Source: Nocardia xishanensis NBRC 101358 (lineage in GTDB: Bacteria; Actinomycetota; Actinomycetes; Mycobacteriales; Mycobacteriaceae). From it: a stretch of DNA of 64,000 bases. This document shows positions 43,082 through 53,420 of the stretch, in pieces. The notes under the pieces are model-generated. The model had not been told where the DNA came from and ran no database searches. It worked only from the letters and a program-made list of their open reading frames with translations. Location: NCBI RefSeq assembly GCF_001613365.1, contig NZ_BDCF01000022.1, positions 1 through 64,000 of the forward strand, given 5' to 3'. The translations under genes and the position numbers were made by a program. How positions within the stretch are numbered: position 1 is the stretch's first letter; each line of letters starts with the position of its first letter.

Positions 43082-43765
43082 ATGTCGGTACCGATCGCCA
43101 GCCTGCCCTTCGGCCAGCGCCCGCGCGAGCGACTGCTCGCGGTCGGCCCCGCCGCGCTCAGCGACAGCGAGCTGCTCGCCCTGCTGCTCGGCCAGGGCCG
43201 CCGCGGCGAGAGCGCGCTGGAACTCGCCGCGGAGCTCCTCGCCGAATACGGCGGCATCCCCGGGCTGGCCGCGGCCCGGCCCGAGGAACTGTTTCGCAGG
43301 GCCGGGGTCGGTGTGGCCAAGGCCGCCGCGATCATCGCGGCCTTCCAGCTCGGCAGCAGAGCGCGCGCCGAACCCGAGGCGGCGCCGCGCCTGGAAAGCG
43401 CCGTCGACGTCGTCCGCATCGCCCGTCCGCTGTTCGACGGCGCCCGGGTCGAACGCATTCTCGTGCTGGTCTGCGACACCCAGAATCGCTTGCGGCAGAA
43501 GGTGTTCGTCGCCGAAGGCGCGGTCGACCAGGTCGCCGTCCCGATCCGCGAGATCCTCAACACCGTGCTGCGCCACGACGGCCGCGGCTTCGCCCTCGTC
43601 CACAACCACCCCTCCGGCACCGCCACCCCCAGCCTCGACGACCGCCGCACCACCACCCTCCTCATCGAAGCCGCCCGCACCGTAGGCCTCCGCTTCCTCG
43701 ACCACGTCGTCCTCGCCGGCGAACAATGGTCCCGCGCCACCCCGACCACCCTCGGGCGCGAATGA
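43082..43765 (+). CDS. radC: RadC/JAMM-domain protein
   Basis: A 227-residue RadC-family protein with N-terminal helix-hairpin-helix-like segments (LSDSELLALLLGQG, RAGVGVAKAAAIIAAFQLG). The JAMM metal site has His174, His176 and Asp187 (HNHPSGTATPSLDD) and Glu145. The family name implies DNA repair, but its role is doubtful in species tested; some members act in phage defence or recombination. The start is preceded by GAGGGGG. Confidence 0.92.
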   Translation: MSVPIASLPFGQRPRERLLAVGPAALSDSELLALLLGQGRRGESALELAAELLAEYGGIPGLAAARPEELFRRAGVGVAKAAAIIAAFQLGSRARAEPEAAPRLESAVDVVRIARPLFDGARVERILVLVCDTQNRLRQKVFVAEGAVDQVAVPIREILNTVLRHDGRGFALVHNHPSGTATPSLDDRRTTTLLIEAARTVGLRFLDHVVLAGEQWSRATPTTLGRE

Positions 43766-43766
43766 G

Positions 43767-44201
43767 TCAGTTCAGGCTGCCCTGCGGGACCACCCACACC
43801 TGCGGTTGCCGAGTGACGGCCGCGATGTGCTCGAAGTCGGCGTCGTAGTGGACCAAGACCGCGCCGTGGAATTCGGCCACGGCGGCGGTGAGGAGGTCGA
43901 TGATTCCGGCCGAACGGTGCTGACTCCTGCGCGCCATCAGGAGTTGAACCTCCCGGGCTCGGTCGGCAATGGTTTCGTTGATGGGCAGATTGATATACAG
44001 GGAGCGGCGTCGCTGGCCGATGTTCTGCACGTCGGCGAGGTTGCGACCGGAATAGCCGGCCTCGAGGTCGACGGTTATGCAGGTCGCGGCGGCTCGGTCG
44101 GCAATGAGGCCCGCGATGACGCTACGTACCGGTGGATGCTTTATCCGTGCGGCCGCCGAGGTATCGACGAGATGGAGCCGCAGCGGCGTCGTTTCGGTCA
44201 A
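43767..44201 (-). CDS. vapC: VapC-type PIN-domain toxin
   Basis: A 144-residue PIN domain with acidic residues Asp13 (LVDTSAAARI), Glu47 (TVDLEAGYSG), Asp102 (AGIIDLLTAA) and Asp120/Asp122. It would act as an RNase toxin. The start is a TTG whose last bases overlap the vapB stop (TTGA), showing coupling. It is convergent with radC, with one base between them. Confidence 0.9.
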   Translation of the reverse strand: MTETTPLRLHLVDTSAAARIKHPPVRSVIAGLIADRAAATCITVDLEAGYSGRNLADVQNIGQRRRSLYINLPINETIADRAREVQLLMARRSQHRSAGIIDLLTAAVAEFHGAVLVHYDADFEHIAAVTRQPQVWVVPQGSLN

Positions 44202-44407
44202 CGGCGAGCCTGGCGCATGATCTCCGGATCATCGATGTCCGGCCCGACCCCGAAGCCGTAGGGATCGTTCAGCACCTGCTCGATCCGTCGCCTGCGATCG
44301 GCCACGAACTCGAGCGCGGCGTTGACCGTGTCCTTCTTCGTGGTCGTGCCCAGCTCCTTGGCGGCCAGCGCCAACGCTTCGTCGTTGAGGTCGATCATGG
44401 TCTTCAT
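44198..44407 (-). CDS. vapB: VapB-type antitoxin
   Basis: A 69-residue antitoxin: MKTMIDLNDEALALAAKELGTTTKKDTVNAALEFVADRRRRIEQ is a VapB ribbon-helix-helix plus linker. It overlaps the PIN toxin gene by 4 bases and would repress the pair. The ATG at 44407 is preferred over a GTG three codons upstream. Confidence 0.88.
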   Translation of the reverse strand: MKTMIDLNDEALALAAKELGTTTKKDTVNAALEFVADRRRRIEQVLNDPYGFGVGPDIDDPEIMRQARR

Positions 44408-44512
44408 GTGTCTCACGATAAATCCCCAGCTGTATGTCCAGCAATATCGATAGGTATTCGTAACTATCGGTGCGGTGGATCGGTGCCATGCTGGCCGTGA
44501 GGGTTTGAACGG

Positions 44513-44550
44513 CGAAGGCCGCCACCATCTTTCGATGGTGGCGGCCTTCG
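44513..44550. terminator. Strong hairpin terminator of the sdh operon
   Basis: Perfect 17-bp arms with a 4-base loop lie 31 bases beyond the sdhB stop on the minus strand. The stem is GC-rich and would stop the long sdhCDAB message before vapB. Confidence 0.88.
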
Positions 44551-44581
44551 GGTGGCCGGTGGATCCGTGCGGATCCGGGAA

Positions 44582-45355
44582 TCAGCGGGTGAAGAGCAGG
44601 GCGCGCTTGACTTCCTGGATGGCCTTGGTGACCTCGATGCCGCGGGGGCAGGCGTCGGTGCAGTTGAAGGTGGTGCGGCAGCGCCAGACGCCTTCGACGT
44701 CGTTGAGGATGTCGAGGCGCTCGCGGGCGCCTTCGTCTCGGCTGTCGAAGATGAAGCGGTGGGCGTTCACGATCGCGGCCGGGCCGAAGTAGCTGCCGTC
44801 GCTCCAGTACACGGGGCAGGAGGTGGTGCAGCAGGCGCACAGGATGCACTTGGTGGTGTCGTCGAACCTGGCGCGGTCGGCCTGGCTCTGGATGCGCTCG
44901 CGGGTGGGCTCGTTACCCGTGGTGATCAGGTACGGCTTCACCGCGCGGAACGCGTCGAAGAACGGCTCCATGTCCACCACGAGGTCCTTCTCCACGGGCA
45001 GGCCGCGGATCGGCTCGACGGTGACGGTGAGCGACTTGCCGCCCTTGGGCAGCATGTCCTTCATCAGCACCTTGCAGGCCAGCCGGTTCACGCCGTTGAT
45101 CCGCATCGCGTCCGAACCGCAGACGCCGTGCGCGCACGAGCGGCGGAAGGTGAGCGTGCCGTCCAAGTAGGACTTGATGTAGATGAGCACGTTCAGGAAA
45201 CGGTCGGTCGGCAGGACCGGCACCTGGAAAGACTCCCAGTGCGCGCCCTTCTCGTCCTCCGGGTTGAACCTGGCCACCTTGACGGTGATCATCACCGAGC
45301 CCTCGGGGACCGGAGCCGGCTTCTGCGAGGAGGGTGCTTCGGCTACAGCAGTCAT
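44582..45355 (-). CDS. sdhB: Succinate dehydrogenase iron-sulfur subunit
   Basis: A 257-residue electron-transfer subunit of complex II. Cluster ligands are visible: the [2Fe-2S] segment Cys74-x4-Cys79-x2-Asp82 with Cys94, then Cys170-x2-Cys173-x2-Cys176-x3-Cys180 and the CRTTFNCTDACPRG motif for the [4Fe-4S] and [3Fe-4S] clusters. Its ATG overlaps the sdhA stop by one base. Last gene of the operon. Confidence 0.97.
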   Translation of the reverse strand: MTAVAEAPSSQKPAPVPEGSVMITVKVARFNPEDEKGAHWESFQVPVLPTDRFLNVLIYIKSYLDGTLTFRRSCAHGVCGSDAMRINGVNRLACKVLMKDMLPKGGKSLTVTVEPIRGLPVEKDLVVDMEPFFDAFRAVKPYLITTGNEPTRERIQSQADRARFDDTTKCILCACCTTSCPVYWSDGSYFGPAAIVNAHRFIFDSRDEGARERLDILNDVEGVWRCRTTFNCTDACPRGIEVTKAIQEVKRALLFTR

Positions 45356-47124
45356 CAGTACTTACGCTCCATCGGCTCGTAACGGGTCTGCACCACCGGC
45401 TTGAAGTCGAGGCGGATGTCGGAGATGAGTTCCGGGCTCTCCTTGTAGGCCATCGTGTGCCGCATGAAGTTCACGTCGTCGCGATCCGGGTAGTCCTCGC
45501 GGGCGTGGCCGCCGCGCGACTCCTTGCGGTTCAGCGCGCCGACGACGGTGACCTCGGCCAGTTCCAGCAGGAAGCCGAGCTCGACGGCCTCCAGCAGGTC
45601 GCTGTTGTACCGCTTGCCCTTGTCCTGCACGGTGATCCGCGCGTACCGCTCCTTGAGCGCGTGGATGTCGGTGAGGGCCTGCTTGAGCGTGTCCTCGGTG
45701 CGGAACACCGCGGCGTTCATGTCCATCGTGTACTGCAGCTCGGTGCGGATGTCTGCGACCCGCTCGTCGCCGTGCTCCGAGAGGAGCATTTCCAGCCACT
45801 CGGTCACCATCTGCGCCGGCTTCTCCGGCATGTCGACGAACTCGGTGCGCTGGGCGTACTCCGCGGCGGCGATGCCCGCGCGGCGTCCGAAGACGTTGAT
45901 GTCGAGCAGCGAGTTGGTGCCGAGGCGGTTGGAGCCGTGCACCGAGACGCACGCGCACTCGCCCGCCGCGTAGAGGCCGGGGACGATGTCGGTGTTGTTG
46001 CGCAGCACCTCGCCGCGGATCCGGGTCGGGATACCGCCCATCACGTAGTGACAGGTCGGCATGACCGGCACCGGCTCCTTCACCGGGTCGACACCCAGGT
46101 AGGTGCGGGAGAACTCGGTGATGTCGGGCAGCTTCTCCTCGAGCACGTCCTCGCCGAGGTGGGTCACGTCGATGAGCACGTAGTCCTTGTTCGGACCCGC
46201 GCCGCGGCCCTCGAGCACCTCGAGCACCATCGAGCGGGCGACGATGTCGCGCGGCGCGAGGTCCTTGATGGTGGGGGCGTAACGCTCCATGAAGCGCTCG
46301 CCCGAGGCGTTGCGCAGGATGCCGCCCTCACCGCGGACCGCTTCCGAGATCAGGATGCCGAGGCCGGCCAGACCTGTCGGGTGGAACTGGTGGAACTCCA
46401 TGTCCTCCAGCGGCAGACCCTTGCGGAACACGATCGCCATGCCGTCGCCGGTCAGCGTGTGCGCGTTCGAGGTGGTCTTGTACATCCGGCCCGAGCCGCC
46501 CGTGGCGAACACGATCGACTTGGCGTGGAAGACGTGCAGCTCGCCGGTGGCCAGCTCGTAGGCGACGACGCCGGTGGCGACCGGACCGCGCTCGGTCTCG
46601 GTGAGCACCAGGTCGAGCACGTAGAACTCGTTGTAGAACTCCACGTCGTGCTTGACACAGTTCTGGTACAGCGTCTGCAGGATCATGTGGCCGGTGCGGT
46701 CGGCGGCGTAGCACGCCCGACGGACCGGGGCCTTGCCGTGGTCGCGGGTGTGCCCGCCGAAGCGGCGCTGGTCGATCTTGCCCTCGGGGGTCCGGTTGAA
46801 CGGCAGACCCATCTTCTCGAGGTCCATCACCGCGTCGATGGCCTCCTTGGCCATGATCTCCGCGGCGTCCTGGTCGACCAGGTAGTCACCACCCTTGACG
46901 GTGTCGAAGGTGTGCCATTCCCAGTTGTCCTCTTCGACGTTGGCCAGCGCGGCGCACATGCCGCCCTGGGCCGCGCCGGTGTGGCTACGGGTCGGGTACA
47001 GCTTGGTCAGCACCGCGGTGCGGACCCGGGGACCGGCCTCGATCGCCGCGCGCATGCCCGCGCCACCGGCACCGACGATGACGACGTCGTAGCGGTGTTC
47101 CTGAATCGGTCGCGATTCACTCAT
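45355..47124 (-). CDS. sdhA: Succinate dehydrogenase flavoprotein subunit
   Basis: A 589-residue FAD-containing catalytic subunit that oxidises succinate to fumarate. The dinucleotide site VVIVGAGGAGMRAAIEA is at the N-terminus, and the FAD-linking His48 is in RSHTGAAQGG. ASGERFMERYAPT and RTVIDD-independent catalytic Arg/His regions follow, and the C-terminal domain is present. It is encoded between sdhD and sdhB. Length is normal for the family. Confidence 0.97.
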   Translation of the reverse strand: MSESRPIQEHRYDVVIVGAGGAGMRAAIEAGPRVRTAVLTKLYPTRSHTGAAQGGMCAALANVEEDNWEWHTFDTVKGGDYLVDQDAAEIMAKEAIDAVMDLEKMGLPFNRTPEGKIDQRRFGGHTRDHGKAPVRRACYAADRTGHMILQTLYQNCVKHDVEFYNEFYVLDLVLTETERGPVATGVVAYELATGELHVFHAKSIVFATGGSGRMYKTTSNAHTLTGDGMAIVFRKGLPLEDMEFHQFHPTGLAGLGILISEAVRGEGGILRNASGERFMERYAPTIKDLAPRDIVARSMVLEVLEGRGAGPNKDYVLIDVTHLGEDVLEEKLPDITEFSRTYLGVDPVKEPVPVMPTCHYVMGGIPTRIRGEVLRNNTDIVPGLYAAGECACVSVHGSNRLGTNSLLDINVFGRRAGIAAAEYAQRTEFVDMPEKPAQMVTEWLEMLLSEHGDERVADIRTELQYTMDMNAAVFRTEDTLKQALTDIHALKERYARITVQDKGKRYNSDLLEAVELGFLLELAEVTVVGALNRKESRGGHAREDYPDRDDVNFMRHTMAYKESPELISDIRLDFKPVVQTRYEPMERKY

Positions 47125-47137
47125 CGAGGGCCTGTTC

Positions 47138-47569
47138 CTAACTGATGTTGGGGTCGAAGGTGAAGATGACGTAGGTGCCGACGCCCATGACCAGGATCAT
47201 CGAGATCACCAGCAGGGTCTTGAGCCAGAACCGGGTCGAGTCCTTGCGGGAGTAGTCGTCGATCACGGTGCGCAGGCCGTTGCCGCCGTGCAGCTGGGCC
47301 AGCCAAAGCATGGTGAGGTCCCAGATCTGCCAGAACGGGGAGGCCCAGCGGCCCGCGACGAAGGCGAAGTTCAGACGCTTCACGCCGCCGTCGATCATCA
47401 GCATGATGAACATGTGGCCGAACACGAGGACGATCAGCAGCAGGCCGGAGAAGCGCATGAACAGCCACGCGTACTTCTCGAAGTTGTTGCTGGAGCGAGC
47501 GCGCGGCGAGCGGGGCAGATCCAGGCTGGCCGGCCGGTCGTGAGACTTACCGAGGACGGGTGCGGTCAT
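47138..47569 (-). CDS. sdhD: Succinate dehydrogenase membrane anchor subunit SdhD
   Basis: A 143-residue subunit with three transmembrane helices (LFMRFSGLLLIVLVFGHMFIM, IWDLTMLWLAQLHGGNGL, LKTLLVISMILVMGVGTYVIF). His residues in the first two helices are candidates for heme b ligation. Its ATG overlaps the stop of a repeat-encoded peptide (47566-47649) that separates it from sdhC. Confidence 0.93.
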   Translation of the reverse strand: MTAPVLGKSHDRPASLDLPRSPRARSSNNFEKYAWLFMRFSGLLLIVLVFGHMFIMLMIDGGVKRLNFAFVAGRWASPFWQIWDLTMLWLAQLHGGNGLRTVIDDYSRKDSTRFWLKTLLVISMILVMGVGTYVIFTFDPNIS

Positions 47570-47649
47570 GCCTGCGCCTCGCTGACGCTCGGCTCCGGCA
47601 TAACCGCAATGGCGGCTGCGTTCATGATTCCTTCGCTTCGCTCAGTCAT
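47566..47649 (-). repeat. Coupling mini-ORF repeat, copy 2 (sdhC to sdhD)
   Basis: An 84-base element encoding a 27-residue peptide that begins MTERSEGIM and ends PEPSVSEAQA. It starts 6 bases after the sdhC stop, and its TGA overlaps the sdhD ATG (ATGA). It shares with copy 3 an identical block covering the PEPSVSE codons. Confidence 0.75.
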
Positions 47650-47655
47650 TGGTGA

Positions 47656-48054
47656 TCAGTGCTCCGTGAACAGGTAGAAGAACTGGCGGCCGACACCGGC
47701 GGCGGAGACCAGGACCCAGATGGCCAGCACGATCCAGAGCATCTGGCGCTGGAAGCGCGGGCCCTTGGACCAGAAGTCGACGAGGATCACGCGGACGCCG
47801 TTGAGCGCGTGGAACAGCACGCAGACCACGAGACCCATCTCCATCAGCGCGACGAGCGGGTTCTTGTAGGTCTCGATCGCCTGATCGTAGGTATCCGGGC
47901 TGACCCGGACGAGCGCGGTGTCCAAGACGTGCACGAAGAGGAAGAAGAAGATGGTGACACCGGTGATCCGGTGCAGCGCCCAGGACCACATTCCGGGGTC
48001 GCCTCGGTACAGCGTCTTCCGCTTCGGCTGGGCCGGAGCTTCGATCGTGGTCAT
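47656..48054 (-). CDS. sdhC: Succinate dehydrogenase cytochrome b556 subunit SdhC
   Basis: A 132-residue membrane subunit. The family motif YRGDPGMWSWALHRITGVTIFFFLFVHVLD includes Ser, Arg and His that line the quinone and heme sites. Two further helices follow. The start at 48054 fits the family; a longer frame to 48153 lacks coding support. First gene of sdhCDAB, divergent from cdd. Confidence 0.95.
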   Translation of the reverse strand: MTTIEAPAQPKRKTLYRGDPGMWSWALHRITGVTIFFFLFVHVLDTALVRVSPDTYDQAIETYKNPLVALMEMGLVVCVLFHALNGVRVILVDFWSKGPRFQRQMLWIVLAIWVLVSAAGVGRQFFYLFTEH

Positions 48055-48390
48055 AGAGTGCGGTGCCTCCAACGTCGTTGATGGACCCGGTTTCAGGTCC
48101 CGGGCCGGCCGCGTGAAGGGGGCGAATGCCCAGGTTGCTGCGCTGTGCTTCATGGGTGCCGTGGCACGTGCTGCATGTGTGCCGTGGCACGTGCTCCGTT
48201 TGCACGGGGCCCGCCGGGAACCTGAACCGATCTGTTGTGGACTCTAATCCTCTCGGATTCGCGGAACTAATTCGGCGTGCCGTGCGTTGCGCGACATTCA
48301 GCTGGGTTAGGTTTACCTTTGTTGATGCGTAATGGGGTGTGCGGCGGCCGTCGCGCGGCCTTGTGACGGTCGTTCGGCGGGAGGTTCAAG
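48055..48390. promoter_or_regulatory. Divergent promoter region sdhC/cdd with tandem 17-bp palindromic repeats
   Basis: Two identical 17-base blocks (GTGCCGTGGCACGTGCT) lie at 48156-48172 and 48179-48195, a 23-base period. Each has a hairpin core GTGCC-GT-GGCAC. They sit about 100-140 bases before sdhC, on the sdhC side of the region. They may be operators or a folded leader. The cdd side carries a GGGAGG ribosome binding site near 48380. Confidence 0.6.
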
Positions 48391-48792
48391 ATGCCCAAAA
48401 TCGAGTGGAATGTTTTGCGCGACAATGCTATTCGAGTTATGTGCAACGCCTATGCGCCCTACTCGCGTTTCCCGGTCGGCGCCGCTGCTCTCACTTCGGC
48501 CGGTCGAATTGTGAGCGGTTGCAATGTGGAAAATGTCTCATATGGATTGGGCCTCTGCGCCGAATGCGTACTCGTCGGTAACTTATTCGCGACTGGCGGC
48601 GGGCGTCTGACGGCCGTCTCGGTGTGCGATTCCCGCGGCGAAATCCTGATGCCGTGCGGTCGCTGCCGCCAACTTCTGCACGAGCACGGCGGCCCTGATC
48701 TCCTGGTCGATCACCACACCGGCCCCGTCCGGCTAGGCGCCTTGCTACCCGACGCCTTCGGCCCCGACGACCTGGAGGCCGGGCAGCAGTAG
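48391..48792 (+). CDS. cdd: Cytidine deaminase
   Basis: A 133-residue enzyme that deaminates cytidine or deoxycytidine to uridine. Zinc and catalytic residues are Cys56 and Glu58 (LCAECVL), Cys89 and Cys92 (MPCGRCRQ). Substrate loop GCNVENVSYGLG is present. First gene of a nucleoside salvage run cdd-deoA-add, in the same order as M. tuberculosis Rv3315c-Rv3313c. Confidence 0.96.
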   Translation: MPKIEWNVLRDNAIRVMCNAYAPYSRFPVGAAALTSAGRIVSGCNVENVSYGLGLCAECVLVGNLFATGGGRLTAVSVCDSRGEILMPCGRCRQLLHEHGGPDLLVDHHTGPVRLGALLPDAFGPDDLEAGQQ

Positions 48793-48871
48793 ACGTCATC
48801 CGTCAACGGTCGGCTTCGAGCGTCTCCGGCGAGAACCCAGCCGTTCCGCGGTGTCGTGCCAGACTGGCCGG

Positions 48872-50161
<1,290 letters not shown>

Positions 50162-50304
50162 GCGTGGGTTGCGTCCGGGCGGCCGGCCATGATCGGCAAC
50201 GCCGCGTCGACGGGCTGTGGACCGCGTCGTAGCCGGACGGCAACGAGATGGTGCCACGCCGGAAGTTCGCTGCCGATTCCGCGCGGCGCGGCTAACGTGT
50301 GGTC

Positions 50305-51402
50305 ATGACAGGACCGATGCCGCTCACCCTTGCCTCGATCCGCCAAGCTCCGAAGGCATTGCTGCACGATCACCTCGACGGTGGTCTGCGGCCCGCGACA
50401 GTGCTGGAGCTCGCCGCCGATTGCGGTTATGACGACCTACCCGCCACCGACGAGGCCGCCCTCGGTGACTGGTTCCGCGACGCGGCCGACAGCGGATCGC
50501 TCGAGCGCTACCTGGAGACCTTCGCGCACACCGTCGCGGTGATGCAGACGCCGAAGGGCCTGCGCCGGGTGGCCAGAGAATGCGCCGAGGACCTCGCCGC
50601 GGACGGCGTGGTGTACGCGGAGGTGCGTTTCGCGCCCGAGCAGCATCTGGAGCGCGGCCTGAGCCTCGACGAGGTGGTCGAGCACACCCTGGCCGGTTTC
50701 CGCGAGGGCGAGGCCGCGGCCGCCGAGGCGGGGCATTCCATCGTGGTGACCTGCCTGCTGACGGCCATGCGGCATGCGGCGCGGTCACGCGAGATCGCCG
50801 AGCTCGCGGTGCGCTGGCGCGATAGGGGCGTCGGCGGCTTCGACATCGCGGGCGCGGAGGCCGGCTTCCCGCCGAGCAGGCACCTGGACGCGTTCGAGTA
50901 CATGCGGGCCAACAGCGCGCACTTCACCATCCACGCGGGCGAGGCGTTCGGGCTGCCGTCGATCCACGAGGCGCTGGCGTTCTGCGGCGCCGACCGGCTG
51001 GGGCACGGCGTGCGCATCACCGACGACATCCACGCGCCGGGCGCGCTGGCGGACGCGGAACTGGGACTGGTCGCGAACTACGTGCGTGACATGCGGATTC
51101 CGCTCGAGCTCTGTCCGTCGTCGAACGTGCAGACGGGCGCGGTGCCCGCGCTGGACAAGCACCCCTTCGACCTGCTGGCCCGGCTGCGTTTCCGCGTCAC
51201 GGTCAACACCGACAACCGCCTGATGAGCGACACCACGATGAGTGCGGAGATGCTGAAGCTGGTCGAGACCTTCGGCTACGGCTGGAGCGATCTGGAGCGG
51301 TTCACCATCAACGCGATGAAGTCGGCCTTCATCCCGTTCCCGGAACGGCTGCGCATCATCGATGACATCATCAAGCCGGGGTACGCGGTACTGCTGGGCT
51401 GA
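50305..51402 (+). CDS. add: Adenosine deaminase
   Basis: A 365-residue zinc enzyme that converts adenosine to inosine. Metal ligands are His21 and His23 in HDHLDGGLR, a His in the HAGEA motif, and Asp in the C-terminal NTDNRLMS segment. RLGHGVRI supplies the catalytic His. ATG at 50305 is chosen, with a GTG two codons upstream as alternative. A TAACGT -10-like hexamer 8-13 bases upstream suggests a leaderless message. Confidence 0.95.
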   Translation: MTGPMPLTLASIRQAPKALLHDHLDGGLRPATVLELAADCGYDDLPATDEAALGDWFRDAADSGSLERYLETFAHTVAVMQTPKGLRRVARECAEDLAADGVVYAEVRFAPEQHLERGLSLDEVVEHTLAGFREGEAAAAEAGHSIVVTCLLTAMRHAARSREIAELAVRWRDRGVGGFDIAGAEAGFPPSRHLDAFEYMRANSAHFTIHAGEAFGLPSIHEALAFCGADRLGHGVRITDDIHAPGALADAELGLVANYVRDMRIPLELCPSSNVQTGAVPALDKHPFDLLARLRFRVTVNTDNRLMSDTTMSAEMLKLVETFGYGWSDLERFTINAMKSAFIPFPERLRIIDDIIKPGYAVLLG

Positions 51403-51450
51403 GCGCCGACATCCGCCGCGGCCCGCCGGGGCGGTCTATCGTGGGATGTC

Positions 51451-52107
51451 GTGACGATGGTGCAGATTCCCGGTCGATTCAACGGCCCGCCGGATTCGGG
51501 TAACGGCGGGTACGTCGCCGGGCGCCTCGCCGAACACCGGGACGAGGACACGGTGACGGTCATGCTGCGCAACCCGGCCCCGCTCGACACGCCGTTGCGG
51601 CTGGAGGACGGCAAGTTGTTCGACGGTGAGCGTCTCATCGCCGAATCGCGGGCCGGGGCGTTCGAACGGGACACCCCGGGACCGGTCCCACGTGACCTGG
51701 CGGAGAAGGCTGCCAGCTCGTTCGAGACCAATGAGATGTTCGCGTACTGCTTCGTCTGCGGAAACGCGCGCGAGGACGGCCTGCGTTTGTGGCCGGGGCC
51801 GGTGCGCGCAGGCGTGGTCGCGGCCCCATGGACGCCGGACGAATCGCTGCCGATGGGCACGGCGCTGCTGTGGGCGACGCTGGACTGCCCAGGTGGCTGG
51901 TCGGTGCCGGACATGCTGTCCCAGCCCGCGCTGCTCGGCTCTATGACCGCCACGGTGCTCGACCTGCCCGAGGCGGGCGAGCCGTGCGTGGTGGTCGGAG
52001 AGAGTCAGGGCGAGCAGGGTCGCAAGATCTTCACCGCCGCCGCGGTGTACGGCGCCGACGAGCGGCTGCTCGGGCACTCCGAGCACATCTGGATCCGGCT
52101 GAAATAA
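51451..52107 (+). CDS. Conserved actinobacterial protein, hotdog/thioesterase-like
   Basis: A 218-residue protein of unknown function. The segment AYCFVCGNAREDGLRLWPGPV is characteristic of a hotdog-fold, thioesterase-like group in actinobacteria, followed by VAAPWTPDESLPMGTALLWATLDCPG. The N-terminal part (FNGPPDSGNGGYVAGRLAEH) resembles the first hotdog motif. A double-hotdog fold is plausible. The GTG at 51451 or ATG at 51457 is the start. Confidence 0.72.
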   Translation: MTMVQIPGRFNGPPDSGNGGYVAGRLAEHRDEDTVTVMLRNPAPLDTPLRLEDGKLFDGERLIAESRAGAFERDTPGPVPRDLAEKAASSFETNEMFAYCFVCGNAREDGLRLWPGPVRAGVVAAPWTPDESLPMGTALLWATLDCPGGWSVPDMLSQPALLGSMTATVLDLPEAGEPCVVVGESQGEQGRKIFTAAAVYGADERLLGHSEHIWIRLK

Positions 52108-52143
52108 GTTGGGGCCGAACGGATCCGGCCCCCACTCCGCGGA

Positions 52144-53394
52144 CTACTGCGGCGCGAGCCGAGCCTCGAACGCGCGCTCGAGCTCGCGCCAGCTCTGCGC
52201 TTCCGCGGCGAACGGCGGGTTCGGCGCCATCCGGGTCGGGTCCGGATTGAGCAGGTAGGAGACGTACCAGCCAAGGGGAGTGGACTGGGCCAGCGCCTGC
52301 TCCACCGCGTCGTCCTCGGCGTAGTCGGCGGCATCGGTGAACAGTTCGACGGCCAGATCGAGCTGCTCGATGTCGACCGCCTCCGGGCCCTCGGCCAGAT
52401 CGTCCGCCAGGCCGGGTAGCACGTAGACGTTCTCGTCGTCCACCTCGACCTCGAGCGAACCGTCCACGGCGGCGGTCTGTACCTCGGCGTAGGTGCTCAC
52501 CTTCGCCAGATCGTGGTCGTGCTCGTCGGCCAGGTAGCGGGCGAGGGCGCGCTCGGAACCGAACACGGTGATCGTGCCGTTCTTGCCGAGGAAGATCGGC
52601 TCGTCGTCGAGGTAACAGCGCAGCGTGAAGTGGGTGCCATCCGCGGTCACGATCTTGACCGGGTCGATGCCGACCTCGTGCCAGAACGAGTCGTCCTCTT
52701 CCTCGTCTTCTTCCTCTTCGTCCAGGTCGACGGGCTCGAACTCCTCGTCCTCGTCGCTGTCGGCCGCGTCGTCGGCGTCGACCACGTTCTCCTCGGCGGC
52801 GAGCAATTCGGCTTCGGCGACCGCGACGGCCTCGGCGTCCACGTCCGGGGTGGCGACCACCGAGTCGATGGCGTCGAGCACCGCGTCCCAGTCCTTGGCG
52901 ATGGCGGAGCCGATCTGGTCCCAGAGTTCCTCGCCGTCGCGCCCGACGAACGCGGTCACCCCGCCCGGCAGCGCGCCGAGCACGGGGTGCGAGCCGAAGA
53001 ACTTGGTGACCGTCTCCAGCTCGCACACCTCACCGATGTTGCGGACCATGCCGAGGGTGTCCTCCAGCTCGGCGATGGTCTCCACGTCGGGGTCGCCCGC
53101 GGCCAGCTCGGGCACCGCGACCAGGTCGAAGCTGAAATTCTCCTCCGGCTCCAGTTCCACCGCCGACAGCCCGGCGACGACCTTCCACGCGGGATGGTCG
53201 ACCAGATCGTTGTCGGAGTTGGTCCGGATGAACGCGGCAAGCTCGGCGACGGTATCGAAACCATAGAGGGAATCCTCGTGACCGAGGAATGCCATCCACT
53301 CGTCGTCACCGTCGCGCCAACGCGGTGCCCACAGGGTGACGAGATCGCCGTCGGTCAGGCCGAGCTCGATCGGGACGATGTCTCCAGAAGCCAT
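52144..53394 (-). CDS. Acidic conserved actinobacterial protein (Rv3311-like)
   Basis: A 416-residue protein without a recognised domain. A strongly acidic low-complexity linker (about 190-245, with runs of Asp and Glu) separates an N-terminal domain (DEWMAFLGHEDSLYGFDTVAELAAFI) from a C-terminal domain with a similar motif (TITVFGSERALARYLADEHDHDL), which suggests an internal duplication. It matches in position and size the conserved Rv3311 protein in M. tuberculosis. Function unknown. Confidence 0.78.
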   Translation of the reverse strand: MASGDIVPIELGLTDGDLVTLWAPRWRDGDDEWMAFLGHEDSLYGFDTVAELAAFIRTNSDNDLVDHPAWKVVAGLSAVELEPEENFSFDLVAVPELAAGDPDVETIAELEDTLGMVRNIGEVCELETVTKFFGSHPVLGALPGGVTAFVGRDGEELWDQIGSAIAKDWDAVLDAIDSVVATPDVDAEAVAVAEAELLAAEENVVDADDAADSDEDEEFEPVDLDEEEEDEEEDDSFWHEVGIDPVKIVTADGTHFTLRCYLDDEPIFLGKNGTITVFGSERALARYLADEHDHDLAKVSTYAEVQTAAVDGSLEVEVDDENVYVLPGLADDLAEGPEAVDIEQLDLAVELFTDAADYAEDDAVEQALAQSTPLGWYVSYLLNPDPTRMAPNPPFAAEAQSWRELERAFEARLAPQ

Positions 53395-53420
53395 GTGCGG
53401 AAGCCTATCGACCTTCCGGC

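Noticed and set aside
48310..48330. Possible IdeR/DtxR iron box (TTAGGTTTACC) upstream of cdd
   Set aside because: Only the left half matches the iron box consensus, and cdd is not an iron gene.
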